Source of the DNA: Terriglobales bacterium
GTDB taxonomy: Bacteria; Acidobacteriota; Terriglobia; Terriglobales; Acidobacteriaceae
Assembly (NCBI GenBank): GCA_025934735.1
Contig: JAICWP010000010.1
Location: forward strand, 1-64,000
Direction of reading: 5' to 3'
DNA: 64,000 bases
Numbering within the stretch: the stretch's first letter is position 1; each line of letters begins with the position of its first letter. Shown here in pieces: positions 53,080-62,883 of this stretch. The notes below the pieces were generated by a model. The model was not told where the DNA came from, ran no database searches, and was given only the letters and a program-made list of their open reading frames with translations. A program made the translations under genes and the position numbers.

Positions 53080-56019
53080 CTATCCCTGCGGTCCCGCGCC
53101 GTTGCCGTTCAGGATTTGCGCCAGGAACTTCCCGGTGTAGGACTTGGCGTTTTTGCTGATGGTTTCCGGCGGGCCGGTATCCACCACGTAGCCGCCGCGC
53201 TCGCCGCCTTCCGGTCCGAGGTCAATGATCCAGTCGGCCGTCTTGATAACGTCCAGGTTGTGCTCAATGACCAGCACCGAGCCGCCGGCTTCGATCAGGC
53301 GCCGAAACGCGGCGAGAAGCTTGCTGACATCATCGAAGTGCAGCCCGGTGGTAGGTTCGTCGAAAATGTATAGCGTGCGGTGGCGCCGCTTTGCTTCCTG
53401 CGGCAGGCGCAGGCTGTGGCGCGGCTGAAGGTGCGCCGCCAGCTTCATGCGCTGGGCTTCGCCCCCGGAAAGGGTGGTGGCCGACTGTCCCAGGCGCAGG
53501 TAGCCGAGTCCAACTTCCTCCAGTACCCGCAGCTTCTCCGTGATCTTGGGCACCGCGGCGAAGAACTGCAGGGATTCGCGGACGGTCAGGTTCAGCGCCT
53601 CGTGGATGTTTTTGCCTCGGTAGCGGACCTCGAGCACCTGCGGCTTGTAGCGCGTGCCCTTGCACTCCTCGCAGACCAGTTCGACGTCGGCCAGAAACTG
53701 CATCTCCACCGTGACCGTGCCATCGCCCTGGCAGGTTTCGCAGCGCCCGCCGGGAATATTGAAGGAAAAATGGCCGGCGCTGAAGCCGCGCTTGTGCGCT
53801 TCGGGTAGGGAAGCAAACAGATCGCGGATGGCGTCGAACGCCTTGATGTAGGTAACTGGGTTGGAGCGGGGCGTGCGCCCGATGGGCGACTGGTCCACCA
53901 GCACCACCTCGTCAATCCATTCGGCGCCTTGCAGTTCTTCCAGCGTGCCCGGCGCCGGGCCACTGCCATTGGTTTGGCGTTTGGCGGCCGCCAGGGACTG
54001 GTAGAGCACGTCGTGCACCAGCGTGGATTTGCCAGACCCGGAAACGCCGGTGATGGCCACGATCATGCCCAGGGGAATGGTGACGTCAATGGCCTTCAGG
54101 TTATGAGCCCGCGCGCCCACGATGCGCAGCTTCTGCGCGCCCGGCTGGCGGCGCTGGTTAGGCGGCTGGATGCGCAGCTCGTGCGCCAGATAGCGCCCGG
54201 TGAGGGAAGTGGGCGTGCGCTTGATCTGGTCGTAGGTGCCGGCGGCGATGACCTTGCCGCCGTTCTCGCCCGCCCCGGGGCCAAGGTCCAGAATACGATC
54301 GGAGGCCAGCATGATCTCCGGGTCGTGTTCTACGATCAGAATAGTATTTCCCAAATCGCGGAGGTCGTGCAGAATGTGAATCAGCCGGTTAGTGTCGCGG
54401 CTGTGCAGGCCAATGGAAGGTTCGTCCAGCACGTAAAGCGTGCCCACCAGGCGCGAGCCCAGCGAGGTGGCTAGCTGAATGCGCTGCGCTTCGCCGCCGG
54501 AAAGCGTCGCGGCCAGGCGATCCAGAGTCAGGTATTCCAGGCCAACATCGTTGAGGAAGGTCAGGCGCTCGCGGATTTCCTGCAGCAGCTTGTCGGCGAT
54601 AGCGGCTTCCTGCGGCGTGAGCTTAAGCGCCTTAAAAAAGTTAAGCGCTTGCTCCACCGTGAGCGAGCAGACTTCGCAAATGTCCTTGCCGGCTATCTTC
54701 ACCTGGCGGGCCTCCAGGCGCAGGCGAGCGCCGCCGCAGGTGGAGCATTGCGAATAGCCGCGATACCGGCTGAGGAACACGCGGACGTGCAGCTTGTATT
54801 TCTTGCGCTCCAGGTGGGCGAAGAAGCCGGAGATGCCGGGATAGCGGCCTTCGCCCTCAATGATTATCTGCTGCTGCTCGGGGTCGAGTTCCGCCCAGCG
54901 CACGTCCAGGGGAATGCCGCGCTGCTTGGCAAAGCGCTTGAGTTCCGCCTGCAGTGGGCGGTATTTGGGCTTGGTCCAGGGCTCGACCGGTCCTTCGGCG
55001 ATGGTGCGGGTCTTGTCGGGAACAACCAGGTCAAGATCGAAATCAATGGTGTTGCCAAAACCCTGGCAGCGCGGGCAGGCACCGTAGGGATTGTTGAAAG
55101 AAAATAGCCGCGGTTCAGGCTCCTCCAGGCGCAGGCTGCAGCGCTTGCACTCGAAGCGCTGGGCAAAGCGCAAAGTCCGCGCCGATTCCGGCTCGCGGGG
55201 CGCGGTCTGAAAAATCACTTCGCCGGCTTCGCGGTAGCCGGTTTCGATTGCATCCACCACCCGTGGGCGGCAATCGGGAGCCAGGGCAATGCGGTCCACC
55301 AGCATGAACACCGGTTTGGAAAAATCAATGTCCAGCAGAGATTCAGGGGTGGAGAATTCGAACAGCTGATCGTTCTGAAACAGGCGGTTAAAGCCGCGCT
55401 TGCGCAATTCGAACAGGCGCTGCTTCATTAGGTCGGTGGCGATGCTGTCGGTGCGCGGGCGTGGCGCCCGTGCCACGGCCGACGTGGCAGTGCGGCCCTT
55501 TTTGACTCCCCGCTTCTTCTCGGGCGTGGCGACGGGTTGCTGGCCGGGTTGCAGCGGGAACAGCACGTTCAAGCGCGTGCCTTCACCCAGGGCGACGATG
55601 GCATCGGCCACCTCGTCCACCGTGTCCTTTTTTACTTCGGCGCCGCATTGCAGGCAATAGGTGCGTCCGACGCGGGCAAAGAGCAGGCGCAGGTAGTCGT
55701 AAATCTCAGTCGCCGTGGCCACGGTGGAGCGCGGGTTGCGGGTGGTGTTCTTCTGCCGGATGGCTACCGCGGGTGCGATGCCGTCAATCACGTCAGCGTC
55801 CGGCTTCTCGATGCGCTCCAGGAACTGGCGGGCGTAGGCGGAGAGCGACTCCACGTAGCGGCGCTGGCCCTCGGCGTAGATGGTGTCGAACACCAGCGAC
55901 GACTTGCCGGAGCCGGAGACACCCGTGACCACGGTCAGGGTGTTGTGCGGGATCTCAAAATCAATGTTCTTGAGATTATGGACCCGGGCGCCGCGAACAA
56001 TAATGCTGTCGTTTGACAT
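53080..56019 (-). CDS. uvrA: Excinuclease ABC subunit A
   Basis: This 979-residue DNA damage recognition ATPase of nucleotide excision repair is slightly longer than the usual about 940 residues. The first Walker A is [14 protein letters not shown] near residue 34, the second [14 protein letters not shown] near 660. Both signature motifs appear ([13 protein letters not shown] and [13 protein letters not shown]). Zinc-binding cysteine groups are [24 protein letters not shown] and [17 protein letters not shown]. An insertion of about 30 basic residues ([21 protein letters not shown]) explains the extra length. The gene stands alone between the TPR operon and the respiratory genes. Confidence 0.97.
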   Translation of the reverse strand: MSNDSIIVRGARVHNLKNIDFEIPHNTLTVVTGVSGSGKSSLVFDTIYAEGQRRYVESLSAYARQFLERIEKPDADVIDGIAPAVAIRQKNTTRNPRSTVATATEIYDYLRLLFARVGRTYCLQCGAEVKKDTVDEVADAIVALGEGTRLNVLFPLQPGQQPVATPEKKRGVKKGRTATSAVARAPRPRTDSIATDLMKQRLFELRKRGFNRLFQNDQLFEFSTPESLLDIDFSKPVFMLVDRIALAPDCRPRVVDAIETGYREAGEVIFQTAPREPESARTLRFAQRFECKRCSLRLEEPEPRLFSFNNPYGACPRCQGFGNTIDFDLDLVVPDKTRTIAEGPVEPWTKPKYRPLQAELKRFAKQRGIPLDVRWAELDPEQQQIIIEGEGRYPGISGFFAHLERKKYKLHVRVFLSRYRGYSQCSTCGGARLRLEARQVKIAGKDICEVCSLTVEQALNFFKALKLTPQEAAIADKLLQEIRERLTFLNDVGLEYLTLDRLAATLSGGEAQRIQLATSLGSRLVGTLYVLDEPSIGLHSRDTNRLIHILHDLRDLGNTILIVEHDPEIMLASDRILDLGPGAGENGGKVIAAGTYDQIKRTPTSLTGRYLAHELRIQPPNQRRQPGAQKLRIVGARAHNLKAIDVTIPLGMIVAITGVSGSGKSTLVHDVLYQSLAAAKRQTNGSGPAPGTLEELQGAEWIDEVVLVDQSPIGRTPRSNPVTYIKAFDAIRDLFASLPEAHKRGFSAGHFSFNIPGGRCETCQGDGTVTVEMQFLADVELVCEECKGTRYKPQVLEVRYRGKNIHEALNLTVRESLQFFAAVPKITEKLRVLEEVGLGYLRLGQSATTLSGGEAQRMKLAAHLQPRHSLRLPQEAKRRHRTLYIFDEPTTGLHFDDVSKLLAAFRRLIEAGGSVLVIEHNLDVIKTADWIIDLGPEGGERGGYVVDTGPPETISKNAKSYTGKFLAQILNGNGAGPQG

Positions 56020-56461
56020 CGGCAGGACTGTACTCGACCCTGCAGCGCTCTGACACTACGGCCACCCCACTACTGCCCTCAGGAGCGCTGCGGAATCTTT
56101 CTATTATAAGTTGCCGAAGGGGGCAGGCTCAATCGCGGTTCGGCTTTGAACGGGCGGGGCTTCAGCCGCGCCGATATATGCTGCTGAGATGCGGCTTTAG
56201 CGAGGGGTTAGCGGCGTTCTTACAATCGCCAGCGCCGTTGGCACGGATGAAAGTAGCCCGCCAGTTTACTGGCGGGTAAGGGTAGCATTCAATCGCCAGT
56301 CCCGGAGGGACGGCTGAAGATCTTTAGTCGTCCTTACAGGACTCTATTCTTCTCGCGCGTTGATTGCCGCCACTGAAGTGGCGGGCTACTTTCATGGCCT
56401 CCCTTTGGGGACGCACTGCGCTGGAGCCTAGAGCGACTAGCGGATTACTGGTAGAAAATAG
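56020..56461. other. Intergenic region with hairpin repeats
   Basis: Two related palindromes occur: CCCGCCAG-TTTA-CTGGCGGG at 56257-56276 and CCGCCACT-GA-AGTGGCGG at 56367-56384. Both are next to CTACTTTCAT-like sequence in inverted orientation. This looks like a further dispersed repeat family. I see no gene. Confidence 0.5.
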
Positions 56462-56693
56462 CTGAGAGGACAGCATGAGGCCCCTACCTGGAAGTATGGT
56501 CATATTGAGGGAATTACCACCGGTTTGATTGATGGATTGCCTCGCGACGACCAGATCGCGATCTCCGATGTGTTAGGCAAGGAGGTGCTATTGGTCGAAT
56601 ATGAGGAGGATGGCCCGGGCTGAGCTTAGGTTTACCGACCCACATGGCGTGATTCATTCGATCTACGTGGATCCGAGCTTTATCGGAGGCTAA
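56462..56693 (+). pseudogene. Frameshifted remnant of a small gene
   Basis: Two frames join into one protein-like sequence if one C of the CCC at 56614-56616 is removed: HEAPTWKYGHIEGITTG, LGKEVLLVEYEEDG, then RAELRFTDPHGVIHSIYVDPS with TAA at 56693. The first frame meets a stop in its current state at 56621, and upstream there is no start codon before a stop at 56459. It is therefore probably a truncated and frameshifted remnant of a protein of about 75 residues or more, not a working gene. The family was not identified. Confidence 0.5.
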
Positions 56694-56747
56694 CCTTCAT
56701 AAACGCGCAACTGCCAACTAGGTATGCGAGTTTTCAGATTTTTGACT

Positions 56748-56999
56748 TCAGACTATCTGGGTTTCCTCTTCCTCGACCCGCTGATCTCGCTTGCGCGCGT
56801 AAACGAATCCCGCGCCGATCAGGATGGACATCATGCTTACGGGTGGAACCAGGAGAACGACCACCCCTTTGCTCAGCGCTTTCTGGCTCTTGGGGGTAGT
56901 GCCCAGAGCGGAGGTGTAGCACATGGCGCAGCCCTGGCCGAAAGCTGGCGCGGCCCACAGCGCGACGGCAAACCCCAGCATAGCCAGGCGCGATTTCAT
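56748..56999 (-). CDS. Small exported CxxC protein of the oxidase cluster
   Basis: This 83-residue protein has a signal-like N-terminus (LAMLGFAVALWAAPAFGQG), a GCAMCYTSALG segment with a CxxC pair, and one transmembrane helix (VVLLVPPVSMMSILIGAGFVYA), then a charged end. Its ATG overlaps the stop of the subunit IV gene by 4 bases. It may help metal insertion or stabilise the oxidase (inference from position and the CxxC). No family was recognised. Confidence 0.72.
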   Translation of the reverse strand: MKSRLAMLGFAVALWAAPAFGQGCAMCYTSALGTTPKSQKALSKGVVVLLVPPVSMMSILIGAGFVYARKRDQRVEEEETQIV

Positions 57000-57325
57000 C
57001 TCACACCCAGGTGAATGATGCGGAAGGCATCCGCGAAGAACACAAACATGAGCGTCAGGCAGACCACCAGGGACACCATCAGCACCCACTTCATGCTGGC
57101 GATCTCAAATTTCAGGTGCATGAAGTAGGCGATGATCATCGCTGATTTGATCACCGAGAGCCCCATCAGCACTTCCAGCATGCGCACCGGGGCGAACACC
57201 TGGTTATAAGTGAGCACCACCTCGATGCCGGTCAGCACCAGCAGCGCCACCCATACGAAGTAGTACGGCGTCCGGCTTTCCTCGTGGACTGCAGCAACCG
57301 GCGGTTTCAGGGCTACATCATGCAT
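56996..57325 (-). CDS. Cytochrome c oxidase subunit IV
   Basis: This 109-residue protein with three membrane helices (YYFVWVALLVLTGIEVVLTY, SAMIIAYFMHLKFE, WVLMVSLVVCLTLMFVFFADA) matches the prokaryotic COX4 family. SAMIIAYFMHL is the family signature. It is the small accessory subunit of heme-copper oxidases. It lies 30 bases downstream of subunit III in the same operon. Confidence 0.88.
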   Translation of the reverse strand: MHDVALKPPVAAVHEESRTPYYFVWVALLVLTGIEVVLTYNQVFAPVRMLEVLMGLSVIKSAMIIAYFMHLKFEIASMKWVLMVSLVVCLTLMFVFFADAFRIIHLGVR

Positions 57326-57355
57326 GGTCGTTTCGGCTCCGCTTAGCAGAGTGCG

Positions 57356-58114
57356 TTACACCACCTTGGTGGACATCAGGTAAACCAGCGGGAAAATGAA
57401 CATCCACACCAGGTCTACGAAGTGCCAGTACAGTCCGGCAATTTCCACGTCGTGCGCGTCATAAACTTTGGGCTTCAAAACCAGAATGACAGCGGAAACC
57501 ACCGCCACCAGCAGCAGCACGTGGATGCCGAGGTGGAAGACATTGGTGGCCGGCGTCAGCAGCCATCCCAGCAGCCAGATACCCAACAAAATGGGCAGCC
57601 ATTTCTTGCGCAGCGCCACTACGCCCAGGTAACAGACGCCGATGGTGACGTGCAGCATGTGCATGCCGGTCAGGGTGAAGAAGGTGCCGCCGAACTGGGG
57701 AACATTCTTGGCCCAGGGATTGCTAAAAGGCCGCAGGCCCTCGTGGATCAGCCCATTCCACTCTTTGGCGTGCAGCACGACGAACAGGGCGCCGAAAAAC
57801 ATGGTGGCCAGCAACCAGCGCACGGTTGCCTTGTGGTCGCCCTTTTTGGAGGCGAGCACGCCCAGCACCATCGTCAGCGAGCTGGAGAGCAGGCAGACCG
57901 TCATGATCGTGGCATTGACGATGCTGGCCTTGCCGAAGGGAGTAGGCCAGTTGGGGGTGGAAATGCGGCCGTAAGAATAGGCAAACAGCAGCGCGCCGAA
58001 GGTGAGGGAATCGGAAAGCAGAAACAGCCACATTCCGATTTTTTTGGAGTAGGTGCCGAACAGCGACGGCTCATAAGCTCCCGCTACGCTGTGTTGCACC
58101 GCAACATCGGCCAT
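57356..58114 (-). CDS. Cytochrome c oxidase subunit III (copy 2)
   Basis: This 252-residue multi-spanning protein belongs to the COX3 family: GMWLFLLSDSLTFGALLFAY at the start, WLLATMFFGALFVVLHAKEW, and the signature TGMHMLHVTIGVCYLG with histidines, ending YWHFVDLVWMFIFPLVYL. It is the second of two COX3-like genes in tandem, 18 bases after the first. In heme-copper oxidases subunit III stabilises the core without redox centres. Confidence 0.92.
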   Translation of the reverse strand: MADVAVQHSVAGAYEPSLFGTYSKKIGMWLFLLSDSLTFGALLFAYSYGRISTPNWPTPFGKASIVNATIMTVCLLSSSLTMVLGVLASKKGDHKATVRWLLATMFFGALFVVLHAKEWNGLIHEGLRPFSNPWAKNVPQFGGTFFTLTGMHMLHVTIGVCYLGVVALRKKWLPILLGIWLLGWLLTPATNVFHLGIHVLLLVAVVSAVILVLKPKVYDAHDVEIAGLYWHFVDLVWMFIFPLVYLMSTKVV

Positions 58115-58132
58115 TGTGCCAGTCTCCTCGCG

Positions 58133-58882
58133 CTAATGCGCAACTATCAGCAGGGCAAAAATGTAGAGCCACAGCAAAGCCATGAAATGCCAGTACCAGG
58201 CGGTTACGTCCACCACGATGTGACGTGCCTCCGGCGGCCGCTTCAGCCAAACCGTGACCACCGCATAACTCAACGCGATTACGCCACCCAGCAGGTGGAG
58301 AGCGTGCATCCCGGTCAGCAGGTAGAAGAACGAGCTGCTGGGATTGCTCGACAAGAACAAGCCGCGGGCCTCCATCTGGCGCCAGGCAAGCACCTGGCCT
58401 GCCAGAAAACCAAGTCCCAGGGCCACGGTGATGCCCAGCCAGGGGAAGGAGCTCTCATCATCAGCGGCAATGCCCGGCATGGCGGTAATGGGCGCGATCG
58501 CCGCCAGGCGCGCCGCATAGCGGCGGGCAAACTCCATGGTCAGGCTGCTGAGCAGCAGAAGGCAGGTGTTGATCACCAGCAGCAGCATGGGCATGCGCAG
58601 GGGCGCCCAGTCATTGATGTAGCTGTTGGTCCGCAGGTCCCAGGAAGCCAAACCTTGGCGCACCAGGTAAGCGCTGCTGAAAGCGACAAACAACATCACG
58701 ATGGGGGCGATGCCCACCGCCAGCCCCAGGCGGCACCGGCGCAGGCGTTCTCCGTAATCGGGAGATTCGTCGCCTCGTCCGCCGCCGCCCCCTCCGCCGC
58801 CGGGATAGTGGGGGATGTCCCCACCTCCGCCGTGGCGGGATTTTGGCTGCTTAACCGTTAGGGTCGGGGTCAATGTGGCCAT
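58133..58882 (-). CDS. Cytochrome c oxidase subunit III (copy 1)
   Basis: This 249-residue COX3-family protein has a glycine-rich N-terminal tail (HYPGGGGGGGGRGDES) that is probably cytoplasmic and flexible. The body has helices LAVGIAPIVMLFVAFSSAYL, LLLVINTCLLLLSSLTMEFA and TGMHALHLLGGVIALSYAV, ending in WYWHFMALLWLYIFALL. It begins 6 bases after the subunit I stop. With the following gene it makes a duplicated COX3, as in some oxidases where the two may pair or serve different partners. Confidence 0.92.
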   Translation of the reverse strand: MATLTPTLTVKQPKSRHGGGGDIPHYPGGGGGGGGRGDESPDYGERLRRCRLGLAVGIAPIVMLFVAFSSAYLVRQGLASWDLRTNSYINDWAPLRMPMLLLVINTCLLLLSSLTMEFARRYAARLAAIAPITAMPGIAADDESSFPWLGITVALGLGFLAGQVLAWRQMEARGLFLSSNPSSSFFYLLTGMHALHLLGGVIALSYAVVTVWLKRPPEARHIVVDVTAWYWHFMALLWLYIFALLIVAH

Positions 58883-58888
58883 ACCAAT

Positions 58889-60646
58889 CTAGTGCGCAGG
58901 CACGGGCGTCGGATCAGTCTGCATGATGTAATCCTTCTCTGCACCCGGCACGCTGTACTCATAGGCTCCGTGATAAACCACCGGGGTGACGCCCCCAAAG
59001 TTGTCATGCGGAGGCGGCGTGGCCGTGGTCCACTCCAGGGTTGTGGCTTCCCAGGGATTCTGGGCAGCTTTCTTGCCTTTCTTCATGCTCCAGAAAAAGT
59101 TGAAGAGGAAGAGCAGCTGGGCGCTTACGGTGATGATTGCAGCATAGGTGATGAACTTGTGGATGGGGATAAGCGGCGCCAGGTACTTGACCTCGGTGAA
59201 TTGCGAGTAGCGCCGTGGATTGCCCGCCATGCCCAGGTAGTGCATGGGCATAAAGATGCAATAGGCGCCCACGAAGGTCATCACGAAATGAATTTTGCCC
59301 AGGGCGTCGTTCATCATCCGCCCGTACATCTTGGGGAACCAGTAGTACGTTGCGGCGAAGATGCCGAAGATGGCGGCCACGCCCATGATCAGGTGGAAGT
59401 GGGCGACGACGAAATAGGTGTCGTGGAGCGGGATGTCAATCGCCGGCTGCGCCAGGAAGGGGCCGCTCAACCCGCCAGACACGAACAGAGAAACGAAGCC
59501 AATAGCGAACAGCATGGGCACGGTGAAGCGGATTTTGCCCTTCCACATGGTGCCCAGCCAGTTGAAGGTCTTGATGGCGGAGGGCACGCCGATGGCCATG
59601 GTCATGAAAGAGAAGGCAAAGGCCGAGTAAGGGCTCATGCCGCTCATGAACATATGGTGACCCCAGACCATGAATCCCAGAATGCCGATGGCCATCATCG
59701 CGTACACCATCGCCCGATAGCCGAAAATGGGCTTGCGGGAAAAAGTGGAAAGCAGCTGCGAGGCCACGCCCATGCCCGGAAGGATGGCAATGTACACCTC
59801 GGGATGGCCGAAGAACCAGAACAGGTGCTGCCATAGCAGAGGCGAGCCTCCACTATGCTGCACCGGCACACCGCTGACCACCAGACCACCAGGGACAAAG
59901 AAGCTGGTGCCGAGGTTGCGATCCATGAGCAGCAGAATGCCGCCGGCTAGAAGCACGCCGAAAGCCAGCAGGCCGAGAATGGCGGTGATGAACCACGACC
60001 AGCAGGTCAGGGGCATGCGCATCAGGGTCATGCCCTTGGCGCGCAGGTCCAGGGTAGTGGTTATAAAGTTCAGCGCTCCCATCATGGAAGCGACGCAGAA
60101 CAGGGCGATGCTGATCAGCCACAAGTCCTCGCCCAGCCCCTCACCTGGACCGGCCATAGGGATGGCGCTCAGCGTGGGATAGTTGGTCCAACCCGAGAGC
60201 GGCGCGCCTCCGGCCACGAAGAAGGCGGAGATCATCACCGCGAACGACAGGAACGTGGTCCAGAAGGAGAGCATGTTCAGGGTGGGGAAGGCCATATCCG
60301 GCGCCCCAATCTGAATAGGCAGGAAGTAGTTGCCAAAGCCGCTTTGCGGGGCCGTGGTCAGCACGAAGAAGACCATGATGGTGCCGTGCATGGTCATCAG
60401 CGTCAGGTACTGTTCCGGCTTGATGGCGCCGAAAAAGGGAATGGAAGCGTCCGGCCAGACCATGTGAATGCGCATGGCCAGGGAGAGAATCATGCCTATG
60501 CAGACCGCGGTCAGAGCCAGGAAGTAATACTGGATGCCGATAACTTTGTGATCAAGACTGAAAACGTATTTACGGATGAAGCCAGTGGGGGCGTGTCCGT
60601 GAACCGTGGCCGGTGCTGCGTCTGCCGGGCCGTGTGCCTGAGTCAT
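58889..60646 (-). CDS. ctaD: Cytochrome c oxidase subunit I
   Basis: This 585-residue catalytic subunit of an aa3-type heme-copper oxidase has twelve membrane helices. Haem and CuB ligands are visible: MTMHGTIM (first haem a ligand), GHPEVYIAILPGMG (CuB His and the E of the proton channel), VWGHHMFMSGM (CuB histidine pair) and YFVVAHFHLIMG (haem ligands). The E in HPEVY places it in the A1 type. Its ATG overlaps the end of subunit II by 4 bases. It is part of the oxidase operon that begins with subunit II. Confidence 0.96.
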   Translation of the reverse strand: MTQAHGPADAAPATVHGHAPTGFIRKYVFSLDHKVIGIQYYFLALTAVCIGMILSLAMRIHMVWPDASIPFFGAIKPEQYLTLMTMHGTIMVFFVLTTAPQSGFGNYFLPIQIGAPDMAFPTLNMLSFWTTFLSFAVMISAFFVAGGAPLSGWTNYPTLSAIPMAGPGEGLGEDLWLISIALFCVASMMGALNFITTTLDLRAKGMTLMRMPLTCWSWFITAILGLLAFGVLLAGGILLLMDRNLGTSFFVPGGLVVSGVPVQHSGGSPLLWQHLFWFFGHPEVYIAILPGMGVASQLLSTFSRKPIFGYRAMVYAMMAIGILGFMVWGHHMFMSGMSPYSAFAFSFMTMAIGVPSAIKTFNWLGTMWKGKIRFTVPMLFAIGFVSLFVSGGLSGPFLAQPAIDIPLHDTYFVVAHFHLIMGVAAIFGIFAATYYWFPKMYGRMMNDALGKIHFVMTFVGAYCIFMPMHYLGMAGNPRRYSQFTEVKYLAPLIPIHKFITYAAIITVSAQLLFLFNFFWSMKKGKKAAQNPWEATTLEWTTATPPPHDNFGGVTPVVYHGAYEYSVPGAEKDYIMQTDPTPVPAH

Positions 60647-61446
60647 TGTTTATCAGCCTCCCGTGCCGCCAACCATTTCTCGAAATCCTGTTCGCTCACC
60701 ACGCGCATGATGCCGTGCATCTTGTAGTGCCCCAGGCCGCAGAGCTCGGCGCAGGCGATTTCATAATCGCCCGTTTGCTCCGGCCGGAAGTGCATGTGAA
60801 TCATCAACCCGGGCACCGCATCCTGCTTGAAACGCATGGCGGGAACAAAAAAGCTGTGAATCACGTCCTGGGCACGCAAGGTAAGGTCTACCTCGCGGTT
60901 GACCGGCAGGAATAGAACGCCGCTCACCACGTCGTCTTTGGCCGCCGGATCAGCGGAATCCACGCCCAGGGCGCTAAGGCCGCCCAGGGAAGCGTCCTCA
61001 AGTTCGGGGCGGGTGCGACCGAACTTGTTATCCGGTCCGGGATAGCGGAAGTACCAGGCAAACTGCAGGCCCGTGACCTCCACCTTCATGGCGCTGGTGT
61101 CGGCGCTGTGAAAGCGCTCCGCCGCCCAAATGGGGCTGCCGATGGCGTTCAGTCCCAGAAAGAGGATCGCCGTAAGCACCGTCCAGGTCAGTTCCAGCTT
61201 GTTGTTGCCGTGGGAGTAGCTGGCTTTGGCTGCGTCGCCGTGATCGCGATAGCGCCACACCACAAAGCCCAGTGCCACCTGCGCCGCGATGAACACCACC
61301 CCCATGGCGATGAAGGTCAGGTGCCACTGGTGGTCAATGTAAGGAGCGCTTGCTGAAATTGCGTGGGGCCACCAAGTGTGAGCTACGAAGAAGTAGGAAC
61401 TGAGAAAGGTGATCAGCCAGATAATCAGCAGAAGAGCCAGGCCCAT
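60643..61446 (-). CDS. ctaC: Cytochrome c oxidase subunit II
   Basis: This 267-residue protein has two N-terminal membrane helices (LLLIIWLITFLSSYFFVAHTW and MGVVFIAAQVALGFVVWRY) and a periplasmic cupredoxin domain with the CuA site. The ligands lie in FHSADTSAMK-VEVTG and YEIACAELCGLGHYKMHG (Cys, Cys, His, Met). LPVNREVDLTLRAQDVIHSFFVP in adjoining pieces is typical. CuA receives electrons from cytochrome c. It is the first gene of the oxidase operon. GGGAGG precedes the ATG. Confidence 0.95.
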   Translation of the reverse strand: MGLALLLIIWLITFLSSYFFVAHTWWPHAISASAPYIDHQWHLTFIAMGVVFIAAQVALGFVVWRYRDHGDAAKASYSHGNNKLELTWTVLTAILFLGLNAIGSPIWAAERFHSADTSAMKVEVTGLQFAWYFRYPGPDNKFGRTRPELEDASLGGLSALGVDSADPAAKDDVVSGVLFLPVNREVDLTLRAQDVIHSFFVPAMRFKQDAVPGLMIHMHFRPEQTGDYEIACAELCGLGHYKMHGIMRVVSEQDFEKWLAAREADKQ

Positions 61447-61478
61447 CCCCTTGCCTCCCGGGTTCGAAAAATTTCAGT

Positions 61479-61492
61479 ACTAGGAACCTAGT
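61479..61492. promoter_or_regulatory. Palindromic site in the oxidase leader
   Basis: ACTAGG-AA-CCTAGT is a 6+6 inverted repeat with a 2-base centre, 33 bases upstream of the ctaC ATG. Size and position suit a repressor or activator site. No match to a known consensus is claimed. Confidence 0.4.
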
Positions 61493-61641
61493 TGTAGTGC
61501 GAAACGACCCCAATTGCTTTGTTGGGCGGGAGTGTATCACAAGGGAGTGTGAGGGAAGCAAGAGGCGGGCAAAGAAGGTGGCTGGTAGTTAGTAGATGGT
61601 AGTTGGGCCAGCCACCCGAGCTTCCAGCTACCAACTACCCG

Positions 61642-62883
61642 CTACTGGTTTTTCTCGATTTCCTTGATGTACAGGCGCAGCGCCACGACCACGAAGACGA
61701 TGGCCACCAGCGACATGCCCAGCCCAGTACGGCGGTAGTCGCGCTCGCGCAGGGCACCCTCGCCTTCGCCGTAGGTCTTGGTGGTGATTTTTAAGCCTGA
61801 GTCCACATCCGCGCGCACGGGATGGGCGGCGAAAGTGTGCACGGTCACCCGCGCCTTGGTGAGAGCGTCGCGCGCCTGATCCAGCTCCAGCCGCGGCTGG
61901 CTCACTTCCATGCCGGAGGATTCCGCCTGGCTGAGGATGCGATCCGAGCGGACAATGGAAGTCTCCAGGCCCGAGATCTGCTGCTGCATATCGCCGGCTG
62001 CCTTGTAACCGGCGTCGCCCTGGGTGTGGCAATTGGTGCACACCGAGTGCGCGCTGGTGCCCAGCATGGCGTCGCTGGGCTTGCTGATCCCGTGATTGCT
62101 GTGGCAGGTGACGCAACCGGGCAGGCCGGCGGAAGCGAATGCCGCCTTATGCGGACTGGCTTCGAACAGCTGTGCCTGGAAGACGTGGCAGGTGGAGCAA
62201 ACGTTGGCCACCGAGCCCACGCCCGGCGGGGTGGCGCCATGATTGCCGTGGCAGGTGGTGCAGGTGGGCGCGCTCAAGTCGCCGCGTTCCACCAGCGCTT
62301 CGTGGTGGACGCTGGTCTTATAGTCGGCGAACTGGTTCGTGGGGATCTTGTAAGTGGCCATGTACTCCGCATCGGCGTGGCAGCGGGAACAAGTGGTGGC
62401 GATGTTCAGGGGATGAACCTTGGAACGCGTGTCGCTGGCCGGGCGCAGATCATGCACTCCGTGGCAGTCGGTGCAGACTGCCACCTTGGTATCGCCCGCC
62501 GCCTGGCGCTTGCCGTGAATGCTGGTCTGGTACTGGCTGAACTGGTCAGTGCGCAACGACGGGTTGTACTGGCGCATGAACGCGGGGTCGGAGTGGCAGG
62601 ACCCGCACAGCTTGGGCACGCCGGCGCGCTCGATTTTGCCCTTGAAGCCTGCGGCCTTGCTCATGGCGCTGTCGTCGGTTTTGCTGGGATCGCCGCCATG
62701 GCAGCTGGCGCAGGTGAGCCCCTTCTGGGCGTGAATATCCTGCGCGAACTGCTCCTGGGTAACGTGCAGCTCGCCTTCCAGCGCGGAATGGCAATCCACG
62801 CAGCTGTTGGGCTGCTGCGCCTGGGCGAGGGCAACCGTGATGATGAGTACGAATATTGCACCGAGGCTTCTATTTCGCCACAT
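61642..62883 (-). CDS. Multihaem cytochrome c (nine CxxCH motifs)
   Basis: This 413-residue protein has a signal peptide ([14 protein letters not shown]) and nine CxxCH haem sites: CVDCH, CASCH, CGSCH, CTDCH, CSRCH, CTTCH, CSTCH, CVTCH and CTNCH. After them a helical region ([20 protein letters not shown]) leads to a C-terminal membrane helix ([20 protein letters not shown]). It carries electrons in the periplasm, anchored in the inner membrane. It overlaps the cytochrome b gene by 14 bases, so it is part of the bc-type complex and may replace cytochrome c1, passing electrons to the oxidase downstream. Confidence 0.93.
   Translation of the reverse strand: MWRNRSLGAIFVLIITVALAQAQQPNSCVDCHSALEGELHVTQEQFAQDIHAQKGLTCASCHGGDPSKTDDSAMSKAAGFKGKIERAGVPKLCGSCHSDPAFMRQYNPSLRTDQFSQYQTSIHGKRQAAGDTKVAVCTDCHGVHDLRPASDTRSKVHPLNIATTCSRCHADAEYMATYKIPTNQFADYKTSVHHEALVERGDLSAPTCTTCHGNHGATPPGVGSVANVCSTCHVFQAQLFEASPHKAAFASAGLPGCVTCHSNHGISKPSDAMLGTSAHSVCTNCHTQGDAGYKAAGDMQQQISGLETSIVRSDRILSQAESSGMEVSQPRLELDQARDALTKARVTVHTFAAHPVRADVDSGLKITTKTYGEGEGALRERDYRRTGLGMSLVAIVFVVVALRLYIKEIEKNQ

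Noticed and set aside
57422-58861. 479-codon plus-strand frame in the oxidase operon
   Set aside because: It is antisense to two COX3 genes. Its composition (His/Gln/Arg-rich) is typical of reverse-complement membrane protein coding.
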